64,000 bases of DNA from KK5 sp034043675 (GCF_034043675.1 NZ_JAXCLA010000003.1:496001-560000), one strand, 5' to 3'. Shown: positions 39,255-48,621, counted from the first letter of the stretch. The notes: generated by a model not told the origin, from the letters alone. Program-made: numbers and translations.

Positions 39255-41546
39255 TCAGTGCGTGAACCCGATCGAGCGATGCGTGCGGACGTCGGGCTTG
39301 ATGCGGTGCTCGGCTTCGAGCTGGGCCAAAAATTCGTCCGGCGTCAGTGGTTCGCCGAGGATCTCCACCTGCTGGCGCACGGCGGCGAAGTCGCCCGGCG
39401 TCAGCGCATCGAGCGCTGCCAGGCGGCTGCACTGCTCGGGCGTCGGCTCGGCCAGGCCCGCTTCGCGCGCGAACATGCGCACGCGCTGCGGCACCAGCAG
39501 CGGCTTGAAGCGGATCTTGAAGGCGAAGCGGCGCAGCGCGGCCTCATCCAGTTCCTCGAACAGATTGGTCGTGCAGATGAATACGCCGGGGAAACGCTCC
39601 ATGCCGGCCAGCATCTCGTTGACCTCGCTGACCTCGTAGTTGCGCTCGGCCATGCGGCGGCTGCGCAGGAAGCTGTCGGCCTCGTCGAGCAGCAGCACGG
39701 CGCCCTCGGCAGCGGCGCTCTCGAACATGCGCGCCATGTTCTGCTCGGTCTCGCCGACGTACTTGCTGGCCAGGTCGCTGGCCTGGCGGATCATCAGCGG
39801 GCGCTGCAGCGCGGCGGCGATGTGCTCGGCCAGCGCGGTCTTGCCGCTGCCGGGCGGGCCGTAGAAGCAGAGATTGCCGGCCGAGCGGCGCTGCAGCGCG
39901 GCGACGATGCGCGGGATCTCGAAGCGCGACTCCACGTTCAGCAGATCCAGCGCGTACTGCGTGACGACCGGCCGCGCGGCGCGGTCGTGCGCCTGGTGGC
40001 CCAGCGCCTTGTCGGCATTCATCAGCTGGCGCTCGATCAGCTTCTCGCCATCCTCCGGCGCGCCGGCCAGTTGCGCGAACCGAACCGCGGTGCGGATCTG
40101 CGCCGGCGTCAGGCCGCGGCGTTCGGCCAGGCGGGCGGCGAATTCGGCGGAGACCTCCACATCGGACAGCGCGCGCGTCACCAGACCCAGCCGCGCGCCG
40201 GGTGGCGGCGACTTCAGCTCCAGGTGGTACTGGAAGCGGCGGCGGAAGGCCGGGTCGATCTGCTCGATGCGGTTGGTGATCCAGATCACCGGCACCGGAT
40301 TGGTCTCCAGGATCTGGTTGACCCAGGCCTTGCCGCTGACCGAGTTCGACGCGGGAGCCTCCAGCGCCGAGTCGAGCCGTGCGATCAGCTGCGCGGTGTC
40401 GGTGGACAGCGGCGGGAACACGTCCTCGACCTCGTCGAACAGCAGCGCCACGTTCTCGCTGGCCTTCAGGAACTGCTGGCTGATCTGCAGCGAACGGTAG
40501 CGATCGCGGCCGGACAGCGAGTTGCCGTCGCGATCGGCGTACTCGACCTCGTACAGATCGAGCCCGACGGCGGCCGCGGCCACCTTGGCCAGCTCGGTCT
40601 TGCCGGTGCCGGGCGGGCCGTAGAGCAGCACGTTGACGCCAGCCGCATGGCTGCTGACGGCGCGGCGCAGCAAGGTGCCGAGCAGGGCCATGTCGTCGGC
40701 GACGAAGTGGAAATCGACCGGTGCCAGCGGGCTCTTCGTCGCCGGGCGGGTGAACACGGCCATCAGGTCGTGCGGGCCCTGGTACTCGCGCATCAGCACC
40801 GGCGGCAACTGGTCGCTGACCTTCATCAGGTCGGCCAGGTCGGTGATGTTGTGCTCGGAGATCAGGTTCTCCACCATGCCGATGCGCTCGAGCCGCGAGC
40901 CGGCGCGCAGTGCCTCGGCCACCTCTTGCTCGTTGACGCCGGCCACCGCGGCGATCGCGGCGAAGGCCTCCTGCGCGGTGTTGACCTTGAACTCCACCAG
41001 CGCGCCGCGCAGCTCGCGCTGGTAGCGGGCCAAGGTGCCGTAGAGCAGGATCGCGCGCTCTGCAGGGTTCAGCTGCAGCAGCTGGCCCAGCGCGGCGATG
41101 TTCTTCTCGACCAGCGTCGATTCGCGCTTGAGCTGGCGGTCCAGCCATTCGCTGGTGGTGGCCAGCAGCGCGAGCATGTCCTTGGGCGCGTCCTTGATGT
41201 ATTCATCGAGGTAGAAGAACAGCGTGGCCTCAGCGAAGGGGCCGCTCCACACGCCGTGCCGCTCAAGGAAGGCCTGGTCGGCGAGCGACTCGTGGCCGGC
41301 CCAGAGCTCGTTGCCCTGGCAACGCTGGTTCAGGTAGGCGCGCAGTCGGGTCAGCACGCGCACCGGCCAGACCAGATGCCGGCCGGTGAACGAGAGCAGG
41401 CCGTTGAAATCGCGGCGGAGGTTGAAGCGGCCGGCGTGCTTGACGGTCAAGGTCAGCACGAACTGCGAGCACATGCGGTCGAGCACCGCCGCCTCCTCGA
41501 GGCCGGGCGATGGAATCACCTTCGCATCCGCCAAACGCTTGACCAT
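39255..41546 (-). CDS. Tandem AAA+ ATPase
   Basis: 763 aa. An unassigned helical N-terminal 250 residues precede two AAA modules. Module 1: Walker A GPPGTGKT near 310, Walker B LLFDEVED, and an arginine-finger-like DPAFRRRFQYH. Module 2: Walker A GPPGSGKT near 563, Walker B VLLLDEADSF, and DEAALRRFAFKIRF. Both look active. Classical AAA proteins unfold or remodel partners as hexamers; no protease or known adaptor is encoded next to it. A DUF3567 gene lies 112 bp upstream on the same strand. Confidence 0.9.
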   Translation of the reverse strand: MVKRLADAKVIPSPGLEEAAVLDRMCSQFVLTLTVKHAGRFNLRRDFNGLLSFTGRHLVWPVRVLTRLRAYLNQRCQGNELWAGHESLADQAFLERHGVWSGPFAEATLFFYLDEYIKDAPKDMLALLATTSEWLDRQLKRESTLVEKNIAALGQLLQLNPAERAILLYGTLARYQRELRGALVEFKVNTAQEAFAAIAAVAGVNEQEVAEALRAGSRLERIGMVENLISEHNITDLADLMKVSDQLPPVLMREYQGPHDLMAVFTRPATKSPLAPVDFHFVADDMALLGTLLRRAVSSHAAGVNVLLYGPPGTGKTELAKVAAAAVGLDLYEVEYADRDGNSLSGRDRYRSLQISQQFLKASENVALLFDEVEDVFPPLSTDTAQLIARLDSALEAPASNSVSGKAWVNQILETNPVPVIWITNRIEQIDPAFRRRFQYHLELKSPPPGARLGLVTRALSDVEVSAEFAARLAERRGLTPAQIRTAVRFAQLAGAPEDGEKLIERQLMNADKALGHQAHDRAARPVVTQYALDLLNVESRFEIPRIVAALQRRSAGNLCFYGPPGSGKTALAEHIAAALQRPLMIRQASDLASKYVGETEQNMARMFESAAAEGAVLLLDEADSFLRSRRMAERNYEVSEVNEMLAGMERFPGVFICTTNLFEELDEAALRRFAFKIRFKPLLVPQRVRMFAREAGLAEPTPEQCSRLAALDALTPGDFAAVRQQVEILGEPLTPDEFLAQLEAEHRIKPDVRTHRSIGFTH

Positions 41547-41658
41547 CTCGACTTCCCGCCATCAACAACGATGATGAATTCGGGCCGATCTTGGCGCAGC
41601 GCGCCGCGCAGGACAAGCCTGCAAGCAGAATTAGTGCGACTTCGTGCTCATCCCCGGC

Positions 41659-41952
41659 TTAATGCATCACGACAGGCTGGTTGCCCATTCGCGCGTAGGC
41701 CTCGATGAAATCGTCCAGGTCTTCCTCGCTGGGGTCGCGTTCGATCAGGGCCTCGACGCCGTCCTGGAACTGTTGGGCGAGAGCGCCCTCGATGAAGATT
41801 TCCTTGCGGGCGAACTTGTCGACGATCTCGAAACCGCCACGACGCAGCTGCAACTCGGGGTTGGCCTTCAGAAGTTCCCCGGGGCGCGGCTCGTCCACCT
41901 GCACGTCGAACTGCACGACGATGAAACTGGAAGAGTTGTAAAGCATGTGCAT
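41659..41952 (-). CDS. DUF3567 protein
   Basis: 97 aa, small acidic soluble protein: MHMLYNSSSFIVVQFDVQVD at the start and RRGGFEIVDKFARKEIFIEG in the middle, the conserved DUF3567 block typical of Burkholderiales. AAGGAG lies 5 bp before the ATG at 41952, which rejects the longer frame to 42102. Function unknown. Its place just upstream of the tandem AAA ATPase could make it a partner. Confidence 0.9.
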   Translation of the reverse strand: MHMLYNSSSFIVVQFDVQVDEPRPGELLKANPELQLRRGGFEIVDKFARKEIFIEGALAQQFQDGVEALIERDPSEEDLDDFIEAYARMGNQPVVMH

Positions 41953-42120
41953 GAGAGCGCTCCTTTCGGCTTCATGTACGGCCACAAGGGCCGGCTTCAA
42001 GATCCCGGGCCTTCCGCTTTTGGCAGAAGCATGGACAGATAGTGGCAGATCCCCCTGCTGATCGGGGCTTTGCGGGCCCCGCATATGTGCGGGAAGCGCC
42101 ACAAGATCACATCGTGCCCC

Positions 42121-43050
42121 TTATCTCGGGGGCGTGTTCGGGGGCGTATCGTCAAGCAGCTCCATCGCCCAGCCGTTTTCGTCCACCGTGCTGACGGCGA
42201 GCTTCACCGGCAGGTGATCCCGCGCCGGATCGAGCCACACGTCAATCGCGCCGTCGTAAGGCCCGAGTGCCGCGCGGCGCAGGTGCAGCGCCGCGGGGAC
42301 CTGCTGCTGTGGCAAGACCAGTGCCTCCTCGCCGAGGATGTCGAAAATCCATTCAATCGGCTCGCCGCGCAGGCCGGCGACGGTGATGCGGATCTCGCCG
42401 CCAGCACCGAAGCGCTGCGGCGCGCCGGCCACGCGGGCGGCCAGCTGCAGCCACCAGCTGAGCCGGTCCTGCACGCCAGACACGAGCGCGAACTGCTCGC
42501 GGCTGGCGGAGAAGCTGATCAGGCCTTCCTCGCGCCGGAAGTTCGTGGCTTGCGAATCACGACCCTGGCGTTGTGTCGCGTAGCGCCTTGGCACGAGGCC
42601 CTGCTTCGCATCGAGCCCGCCTTCGCTGCGCCAGCCGGGCAAGGGCTTGCCGTCGAGTTCACGCGTCAACAACAGGTGGTAGCCGTCGTCCTGCGGTTGC
42701 CAGCTCAGGCGTGCGATGCCTTGACGATCTCCCTGGCGGAGGTGGTAGGTCCATTCGCGTGGCGGGGCGATGTGGACGCCTTCGGCATCCGGTGCAGCTG
42801 TTGCTTCAACAAGCGGCGCTGTGGTCGGCGACGCGCGCCTCTTCGTGACGACCTTCATCGCGACGACGGGTATCGTCATGACCGGGATCGGCGGCTCGAT
42901 CATGCGTGCGCTGATCGCCCTCGTCGACATGGCCTGCGGTATCCGGTCGGGCCAGCCGCCCAGGTACCAGGCATGCGCCGCCGCGCTCAGGGTCAACGCC
43001 GCTGCCCAAGGTAGGCTGCGGTGTTGCCACGAGATCGACGCACGGCGCAT
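42121..43050 (-). CDS. DUF3108 protein, envelope associated
   Basis: 309 aa. An N-terminal hydrophobic segment (PWAAALTLSAAAHAWYLGG) acts as signal or anchor, followed by a Pro/Thr-rich linker and a beta-rich DUF3108 domain (WTYHLRQGDRQGIARLSWQP, GLVPRRYATQRQGRD, DVWLDPARDHLPVKLAV). Likely periplasmic; function unknown. The start at 43050 avoids overlap with the divergent FAH gene (43097). The 168-bp gap on its 3' side contains a CCCGCA/TGCGGG hairpin at 42078-42093 but no clear gene. Confidence 0.85.
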   Translation of the reverse strand: MRRASISWQHRSLPWAAALTLSAAAHAWYLGGWPDRIPQAMSTRAISARMIEPPIPVMTIPVVAMKVVTKRRASPTTAPLVEATAAPDAEGVHIAPPREWTYHLRQGDRQGIARLSWQPQDDGYHLLLTRELDGKPLPGWRSEGGLDAKQGLVPRRYATQRQGRDSQATNFRREEGLISFSASREQFALVSGVQDRLSWWLQLAARVAGAPQRFGAGGEIRITVAGLRGEPIEWIFDILGEEALVLPQQQVPAALHLRRAALGPYDGAIDVWLDPARDHLPVKLAVSTVDENGWAMELLDDTPPNTPPR

Positions 43051-43096
43051 CGGACAATGCTGCCATCGACCCGCCGAACGACCTCTCCCCAACTCG

Positions 43097-44107
43097 ATGA
43101 AGCTCGCCACCTACAAAGACGGCTCCCGTGACGGCCAACTGCTCGTCGTCTCGCGTGACCTGAGCCAGGCCCACTACGCCAACGGCATCGCCACGCGAAT
43201 GCAGCAGGTGCTGGACGACTGGGGTTTCCTGTCGCCGCAGCTGGAGGATCTCTACACGCAGCTGAACCACGGCAAGCTGCGCCACGCGTTTCCGTTCGAG
43301 TCCAAGCTGTGTATGGCGCCGCTGCCACGCGCCTACCAGTGGGCCGATGGCTCGGCTTACATCAACCATGTGGAGCTGGTGCGCAAGGCGCGCGGCGCCG
43401 AGGTGCCGGCGAGTTTCTACACCGACCCGCTGATGTACCAGGGCGGCAGCGACGACTTCCTCGGCCCCTGCGAGCCGGCGCGTTTCGCCAGCGAGGCGAT
43501 GGGCATCGATTTCGAGGCCGAGATCGCCGTGATCACCGGCGACGTGGCGATGGGCGCCACGCCCGAGCAGGCGCTGGAGGGCGTGCGCCTGCTGATGCTC
43601 GCCAACGACTGGAGCCTGCGCAATCTGATTCCCGCCGAGCTGGCCAAGGGCTTCGGCTTCTTCCAGAGCAAGCCGGCCACGGCCTTCAGCCCGGTGGCGG
43701 TGACGCCGGATGAGCTGGCCGGCGCGTGGGCCGGCGGCCGTGTCGAGCTGAACCTGCAGTCGATGTGGAACGGCCGCAAGGTCGGCAACTGCGAGGCCGG
43801 GCCGGAGATGACTTTCCACTTCGGCCAACTGATCGCCCATGTCGCCAAGACGCGCAATGTGCGGGCCGGCTCCATCGTCGGATCCGGCACCGTCAGCAAC
43901 AAGGACTGGAGCCGCGGCTACAGTTGCATCGCCGAGAAGCGCGCGATCGAGACGATCGAGGACGGCGCGCCGAAGACCGAATTCATGAAGTTCGGCGACA
44001 GCATCCGCATCGAGATGAAGGGCCGCGACGGCCAGAGCGTTTTCGGCGCGATCGACCAGGACGTGGTGTCCGCTGCGGCGGAGCCGGACCAGCAGATGAA
44101 GGAGTAA
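43097..44107 (+). CDS. Fumarylacetoacetate hydrolase-family enzyme
   Basis: 336 aa, FAH superfamily. Metal ligands in GIDFEAEIAVITGDV (E-x-E pattern) and downstream ANDWSLRNL, with FGFFQSKPATAFSPVAVTPD and GSGTVSNKD typical of the fold. The N-terminal region MKLATYKDGSRDGQLLVVSR is the family lead domain. It cleaves or decarboxylates a beta-diketone acid; fumarylacetoacetate itself is possible but no tyrosine-pathway gene is adjacent. Starts 47 bp from the divergent DUF3108 gene and is followed 6 bp later by DUF4197. Confidence 0.9.
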   Translation: MKLATYKDGSRDGQLLVVSRDLSQAHYANGIATRMQQVLDDWGFLSPQLEDLYTQLNHGKLRHAFPFESKLCMAPLPRAYQWADGSAYINHVELVRKARGAEVPASFYTDPLMYQGGSDDFLGPCEPARFASEAMGIDFEAEIAVITGDVAMGATPEQALEGVRLLMLANDWSLRNLIPAELAKGFGFFQSKPATAFSPVAVTPDELAGAWAGGRVELNLQSMWNGRKVGNCEAGPEMTFHFGQLIAHVAKTRNVRAGSIVGSGTVSNKDWSRGYSCIAEKRAIETIEDGAPKTEFMKFGDSIRIEMKGRDGQSVFGAIDQDVVSAAAEPDQQMKE

Positions 44108-44113
44108 GAAGCC

Positions 44114-44788
44114 ATGATGCAGCTACGCCGCCATTTCATTCTCGCCACCGCCGCCATCGGCACCGGTGCCCATGCCGCCGGCCTCAGCGAGGGCGACGCC
44201 GCCAGCGGCATCCGCGCCGCGCTGGAGCGCGGAGCCACCACGGCGATCGGCGGCCTGGGCCGCTCCGACGGCTTCCTCGGCAACCCGGCCGTGCGCATCG
44301 AGCTGCCCGGCGCGCTGCAGAGCGCGGCCAAGCTGGCCAAGGCCACCGGCCAGGGCCGCAAGGTCGACGAGCTGGTCACCGCGATGAACCGGGCGGCCGA
44401 GCAGGCGGTGCCGGCGGCCAAGCCGCTGCTGGTCAACGCGATTCGTTCGATGAGCGTCGAAGACGGCCTGCGCCTGCTGAAGGGTGGCGACACCGCGGCC
44501 ACGCAATTCTTCGAGGGCAAGACCCGCTCGCCGCTCGCGGAGCAGTTCCTGCCGATCGTGACCCAGGCGACGCAGAAGCTGTCGGTGGCCGACAAGTACA
44601 ACGCGCTGGCCGGCAAGGCCGCGGGCTTCGGCCTCGTCAAGAAGGAAGACGCCAACGTCCAGCAGTATGTGACCAACAAGGCGCTGGACGGCCTGTTCCT
44701 GATGATGGCCGAGGAAGAGAAGAAGATCCGCAAGGACCCGGTCGGCACCGGCAGCGCCATTCTGAAGAAGGTGTTCGGCGGACTATGA
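44114..44788 (+). CDS. DUF4197 exported protein
   Basis: 224 aa. Signal peptide MMQLRRHFILATAAIGTGAHA. Family pattern GIRAALERGATTAIGGLGRSDGF and FFEGKTRSPLAEQFLPIV; C-terminus AILKKVFGGL. Predicted helical periplasmic protein of unknown role. The ATG of the PPOX gene overlaps its stop by 4 bp, so FAH, DUF4197 and PPOX form one operon. Confidence 0.88.
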   Translation: MMQLRRHFILATAAIGTGAHAAGLSEGDAASGIRAALERGATTAIGGLGRSDGFLGNPAVRIELPGALQSAAKLAKATGQGRKVDELVTAMNRAAEQAVPAAKPLLVNAIRSMSVEDGLRLLKGGDTAATQFFEGKTRSPLAEQFLPIVTQATQKLSVADKYNALAGKAAGFGLVKKEDANVQQYVTNKALDGLFLMMAEEEKKIRKDPVGTGSAILKKVFGGL

Positions 44789-45426
44789 GCGGCGACAAGC
44801 CCTGGCTCGATCGCAGCCACGATATCGAGGCGCTGGATGCGCTGGTTTCGCTCTACGGCGAGCCCGGCGAGGCCTCGATCATGAAGGAGTGCGACCACGT
44901 CCACCCGCTGTACGCGCCCTACATTGAGGCCGCGCCTTTCGCGGCGCTGGCGACCTTCGGCGCCAAGGGACTCGACGTCTCGCCGCGTGGCGACGGCCCG
45001 GGCTTCGTGCAGATCGCCGACCCCAGGCACCTGCTGCTGCCGGATCGCCGCGGCAACAAGCGCGTGGACAGCCTGCGCAACGTGCTGCACGACCCGCGCG
45101 TCGCGCTGCTGTTCCTGATTCCCGGCGTGCCGGAGGCCTTGCGCGTCAATGGCCGTGCTCGCATCAGCACGGCGCCGGCGCTGCTGGAGCGCTGCGCGCA
45201 CGAGGGCATCCTGCCGAGCTCGGCGCTGGTGATCGAGGTGGCGCTGGTGTTCTTCCAGTGCGCGCGCGCCGTCAAGCGTGCCGGCCTGTGGGACGCGGCG
45301 GTGCAGATCCCGCGCGAGCGCCTGCCCTCGCCGGGCCTGATCCTGCAGACACTCAGCGCCGCGGCGATCGACGGCGCGGCCTATGACGGCGAGCTGCAGG
45401 AGCGGCAGCGCCGCACGATGTACTGA
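44785..45426 (+). CDS. PPOX-class FMN flavoprotein (MSMEG_1061-like)
   Basis: 213 aa, split-barrel FMN protein of the pyridoxamine 5'-phosphate oxidase superfamily. Segments FAALATFGAKGLDVSPRGD, LLLPDRRGNKRVDSLRNVL and VALLFLIPGVPEALRVNGRA form the FMN site. Its substrate is unknown; the flavin-dependent oxidoreductase class is inferred from the fold. ATGA overlap with DUF4197. Confidence 0.88.
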   Translation: MSGDKPWLDRSHDIEALDALVSLYGEPGEASIMKECDHVHPLYAPYIEAAPFAALATFGAKGLDVSPRGDGPGFVQIADPRHLLLPDRRGNKRVDSLRNVLHDPRVALLFLIPGVPEALRVNGRARISTAPALLERCAHEGILPSSALVIEVALVFFQCARAVKRAGLWDAAVQIPRERLPSPGLILQTLSAAAIDGAAYDGELQERQRRTMY

Positions 45427-45482
45427 AGCCGGGCCGGTAGACGACAATAGCCGGCTGCATTTCTGCCACTGTGCCTTTGTCC

Positions 45483-46271
45483 ATGAACGAGAACACGCCC
45501 GAGTCGACCGAGCCCACCACGCCTGCCGCCGAAGCCGCCCCCGCCGTCGAAGCGCCCGAGGCTGCTGAAGACTCGGTCACCGATGCGGTGCCGGCCGATG
45601 CGCCTGCGGTTACTGCAACCGCCACGGCCGCCGATGTCGGTGCCCAGCTCAAGGAGCTGTTTCCCGCGCTGTTCACCGGCGGCGCCAAGCCGCTGAAGCT
45701 GCGCATCCAGGCCGACATCCAGGAACGCGCACCGGGCCGCTTCACGAAGCAGCAGCTGTCCGCCTTCTTCCGCCGCTACACCGGTGGCACCGGCTACCTG
45801 ATCGCGCTGACCAAGGCCAAGGAGCGTTTCGACCTCGATGGCCAACCGGCCGGCGAGATCGCCGAGGAGCACCTCGTCGCGGCGCGCGAGGAACTGGCCC
45901 GCCGCAAGGGCCTGAAGCAGGAGCGCATGGCCGCCGAGCAGGCCGAGCATCAACTGCTGGACCAGCAGCGGCACAATCGCGCCGGCCTGCTGCGCGACTT
46001 CGAGCGCACGACACTGACCTTGCCGAACTTCTGCGCACTGAAGGGCGTGACGGCGGAGGAACTGCCGGGCCTGCTGGACATCGCCCGCAAGGAGCGCGCC
46101 GAGCAGCCGCCGGCCCCGCCGCGGATGGCGATGGACCGCCGGCCGCCACAGCGCGAGCCGCGGGAAGGTCGTGAGGGCCGCGAAGGTCGCGGTGGGCGAA
46201 GTGATGCCCGCCGCCCGAACGACCGCCGGCCCAGCAAGCCGGGTGGCGGTGGCGGCAAGCCACAGCGCTGA
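45483..46271 (+). CDS. proQ: ProQ/FinO-domain RNA chaperone
   Basis: 262 aa. An acidic, Ala/Pro-rich N-terminal arm (residues 1-50) precedes the ProQ/FinO core (LKELFPALFTGGAKPLKLRI; QLSAFFRRYTGGTGYLIALT). The C-terminus is Arg/Gly-rich (REPREGREGREGRGGRSDAR) and probably adds RNA affinity. ProQ proteins bind structured sRNAs and mRNA 3' ends. The start at the ATG 45483 is preferred over the GTG at 45471. Converges with the chemoreceptor gene with 1 bp between stops. Confidence 0.92.
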   Translation: MNENTPESTEPTTPAAEAAPAVEAPEAAEDSVTDAVPADAPAVTATATAADVGAQLKELFPALFTGGAKPLKLRIQADIQERAPGRFTKQQLSAFFRRYTGGTGYLIALTKAKERFDLDGQPAGEIAEEHLVAAREELARRKGLKQERMAAEQAEHQLLDQQRHNRAGLLRDFERTTLTLPNFCALKGVTAEELPGLLDIARKERAEQPPAPPRMAMDRRPPQREPREGREGREGRGGRSDARRPNDRRPSKPGGGGGKPQR

Positions 46272-46272
46272 G

Positions 46273-48039
46273 TTAGAACGAAGTCCAGTCGCCGTCGGCC
46301 TCGACGGTGGCCTGCGCCGGTGAAGCTGCCGGCTTAGCCGCAACGGCGGCAGGCTTGACGCGAGGCTTCGGCGCCGCTGGCTTCTTCGCTGTTACTGCTG
46401 CTGCCGCCGCGGCCGGCTTGGCCGCCGGAGCGGGCGCCGGCCGATGAGCGGCGCGCGGCGCCGGTGCTGATGCCGCAGTTGCCGGCGCGTTGGCGGACAG
46501 CTTGAAGCTCGCCACTGCGTCCAGCAGCGACTTCGCCTGCGTCTTCAGGCTCTCGCTGGCGGCAGCGCTCTGCTCGACCAGCGCGGCGTTCTGCTGGGTG
46601 GCCTGGTCGAGCTGAGTGATCGCCTCGCCGACCTGGCCGATGCCCGAGCTCTGCTCGCGGCTGGCGCTGCTGATCTCGCCGACCAGATCGGCCAGCTTCT
46701 GCACCGAGACCACCACGCCCTCGATCGTCTGGCCCGCGCGGTCGACCAGCTGGGTGCCGTTCTGCACCCGCTCGACCGAGACGCCGATCAGGCTCTTGAT
46801 CTCCTTGGCCGCCTCGGCACTGCGCTGCGCGAGGCTGCGCACCTCGCCGGCCACGACCGCGAAGCCGCGGCCCTGCTCGCCGGCGCGGGCGGCCTCCACC
46901 GCCGCGTTCAGCGCCAGGATGTTGGTCTGGAAGGCGATGCCGTCGATCACCGTGATGATGTCGGCGATGCGCCGCGAGCTTTCCTCGATGCCGCGCATCG
47001 TCATGACCACTTCGCCGACGACCTGGCCGCCATCGCGCGCCACCTGCGTGGCGCTCTGGGCGAGCTGGTTGGCCTGGCCGGCGTTGTCGGCGTTCTGGCG
47101 CACGGTGGAGCTGAGTTCCTCCATCGTCGCCGAGGTTTCCTCCAGCGAGGCGGCCTGGTCCTCGGTGCGGGCGGAGAGGTCGGCATTGCCCTGCGCGATC
47201 TCGGCGCTGGCGGTGGCCACCGAATCGGCGCCGGCTCGCACGGCGGAGACGGTGTTGACGAGGCTCTGCTGCATCCGCTGCATCGATTCGAGCAGGCGGG
47301 CCGTTTCGTCGGCGCCGCTGAAATGGATCGGCTCGCTGAGGTCGCCGCCGGCAACGCGATCGGCGGCCCGCACGGCCTGGGCCAGCGGGCGCGTGATCGC
47401 GCGCACGAGCGCCAGCGACATCAGCACGCCGACGGCGATCGCCACCAGCGCCACGCCGGCCAGCCAGCCGATCGCGCCGTTGTAGATGTGGACCGAATCG
47501 TCGGCCGAATCCTGCGCGCCCTTCTCGTTGAAGTCGACCAGCGCGCCGACGCCGGTCAGTGTCTCTTCGTAGGCCTTGCGTGCATCGCCGTTCTGCAGGC
47601 GCACCGCCTCGTCGTAGGTGCTGTCGTGCATGAAGCCGACGATGGCCTTCGCATGCCCGCGGTAGCGGGCCATCGAGGTATTGGCGCGGTCGTACAGCTT
47701 CTTCTCGTCCTCGCCGGTCAGCATCGCGGCGTAGCGCTTGTCGTGGTCCTGGTAGCGCTTGTCCGCGGCGTTCATCGCGTCTTCCGCGGCCTTGCTGCGG
47801 TCCGGATTGCGCGAGGCGACCAGCGTCAGCAGCGCGGCGCGGAAGTCGGCCAGGTCGGTGGCCATGCCATTGGCGGCGGCCACGGAGGGCAGCCAGTTGC
47901 CGCTGATCCGCTCGGACTCGGCCTGCACGACCCGCAGCCGCGTGTAGGCAAACAGCGAGACACCGACCAGCAGGGCCAGCATCAGGGCGAAAGCCGCGTA
48001 CAGCTTCGCGGCGATGGTCATGTTCTTCAGCGATTGCAT
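46273..48039 (-). CDS. Methyl-accepting chemotaxis protein with C-terminal CheR/CheB-binding tail
   Basis: 588 aa. TM1 at about 11-31, a four-helix-type periplasmic ligand domain, TM2 about 190-212, HAMP, then the long signalling helices with hairpin tip EISSAS...FQTNILALNAAVEAARAGEQ and downstream RGFAVVAGEVRSLAQRSAEA. After an Ala/Pro/Lys linker the protein ends in DWTSF, a W-x-x-F pentapeptide like NWETF that docks CheR. Ligand unknown. A perfect palindrome lies near its promoter. Confidence 0.95.
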   Translation of the reverse strand: MQSLKNMTIAAKLYAAFALMLALLVGVSLFAYTRLRVVQAESERISGNWLPSVAAANGMATDLADFRAALLTLVASRNPDRSKAAEDAMNAADKRYQDHDKRYAAMLTGEDEKKLYDRANTSMARYRGHAKAIVGFMHDSTYDEAVRLQNGDARKAYEETLTGVGALVDFNEKGAQDSADDSVHIYNGAIGWLAGVALVAIAVGVLMSLALVRAITRPLAQAVRAADRVAGGDLSEPIHFSGADETARLLESMQRMQQSLVNTVSAVRAGADSVATASAEIAQGNADLSARTEDQAASLEETSATMEELSSTVRQNADNAGQANQLAQSATQVARDGGQVVGEVVMTMRGIEESSRRIADIITVIDGIAFQTNILALNAAVEAARAGEQGRGFAVVAGEVRSLAQRSAEAAKEIKSLIGVSVERVQNGTQLVDRAGQTIEGVVVSVQKLADLVGEISSASREQSSGIGQVGEAITQLDQATQQNAALVEQSAAASESLKTQAKSLLDAVASFKLSANAPATAASAPAPRAAHRPAPAPAAKPAAAAAAVTAKKPAAPKPRVKPAAVAAKPAASPAQATVEADGDWTSF

Positions 48040-48073
48040 CGAGGCTGTCTCCGCTTTCTTGTCAGCGCAATTC

Positions 48074-48091
48074 CGCCGTTATGTAACGGCG
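48074..48091. promoter_or_regulatory. Palindrome at the chemoreceptor promoter
   Basis: CGCCGTTATGTAACGGCG (8-bp arms, 2-bp centre). On the minus strand a CATAAT -10-like box lies at 48102-48097, so the palindrome covers the expected start of transcription 35-52 bp before the ATG. Probable operator; protein unknown. Confidence 0.5.
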
Positions 48092-48201
48092 CGTGAATTA
48101 TGGAGACGGCCCGCGGCGAACGCCGCACGTGGCGGCGTCAAGAAGCCGCGCTTCCTGCCAAATTTGTCCGCGAACGTTTGCCTGGAATCGCCGGCCCGGC
48201 G

Positions 48202-48597
48202 TTACATCTGCTCCCAGGGCAGGCCGTCGTGGCGCCAGCCGTTCAGGCGGCCGCGCTGGAAATTCGCGTCGGCATCGCCTTCGAAGCCGTGCAGCACGTT
48301 GATCAGGTTGTCGAAGCCGGCGGCCTCCAGTGCCGCGCCGGCGGGCAGCGTGCGCGTGCCCGATCGGCACATCAGCACCAGCGGCCGGTGCAGGTCACCG
48401 CCGGCCTCGCGCTTCACCTGCGCGACGAAGCGGTCCGCGTCGGGCTGCATCTCCGGATACTCGTACCAGGCGACGTGGACGATGCCCGGCGGGTGGCCGA
48501 CGTACAGGTACTCCAGCTCCATCCGTACGTCGACGAACAGGGCTTCGGGATGGGCTTGCAGGAAGGCGTGGGATTCGGTCGGCGTCAGGTGCTTCAT
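48202..48597 (-). CDS. Rhodanese-like single-domain protein
   Basis: 131 aa, one rhodanese domain: ALFVDVRMELEYLYVGHPPG and the active loop LMCRSGTRT with the catalytic Cys. Sulfurtransferase or persulfide carrier in the cytosol. It is divergent from metH with 24 bp between the two start codons, so expression of the two may be linked through shared promoter DNA. Confidence 0.92.
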   Translation of the reverse strand: MKHLTPTESHAFLQAHPEALFVDVRMELEYLYVGHPPGIVHVAWYEYPEMQPDADRFVAQVKREAGGDLHRPLVLMCRSGTRTLPAGAALEAAGFDNLINVLHGFEGDADANFQRGRLNGWRHDGLPWEQM

Positions 48598-48621
48598 GGG
48601 GCTGCTTCATACAATGGCCGC

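Noticed and set aside
39219..41708. Long plus-strand frame (829 residues) opposite the AAA ATPase
   Set aside because: It is antisense to a gene with intact Walker motifs; the translation is Arg/His/Gln/Ala-rich low-complexity, typical of shadow frames in GC-rich DNA.
42078..42093. Hairpin CCCGCA-TATG-TGCGGG considered as a terminator for the DUF3108 gene
   Set aside because: Only six pairs and no T-run on the minus strand; alternative pairings with the adjacent GCGGGCC are equally good.
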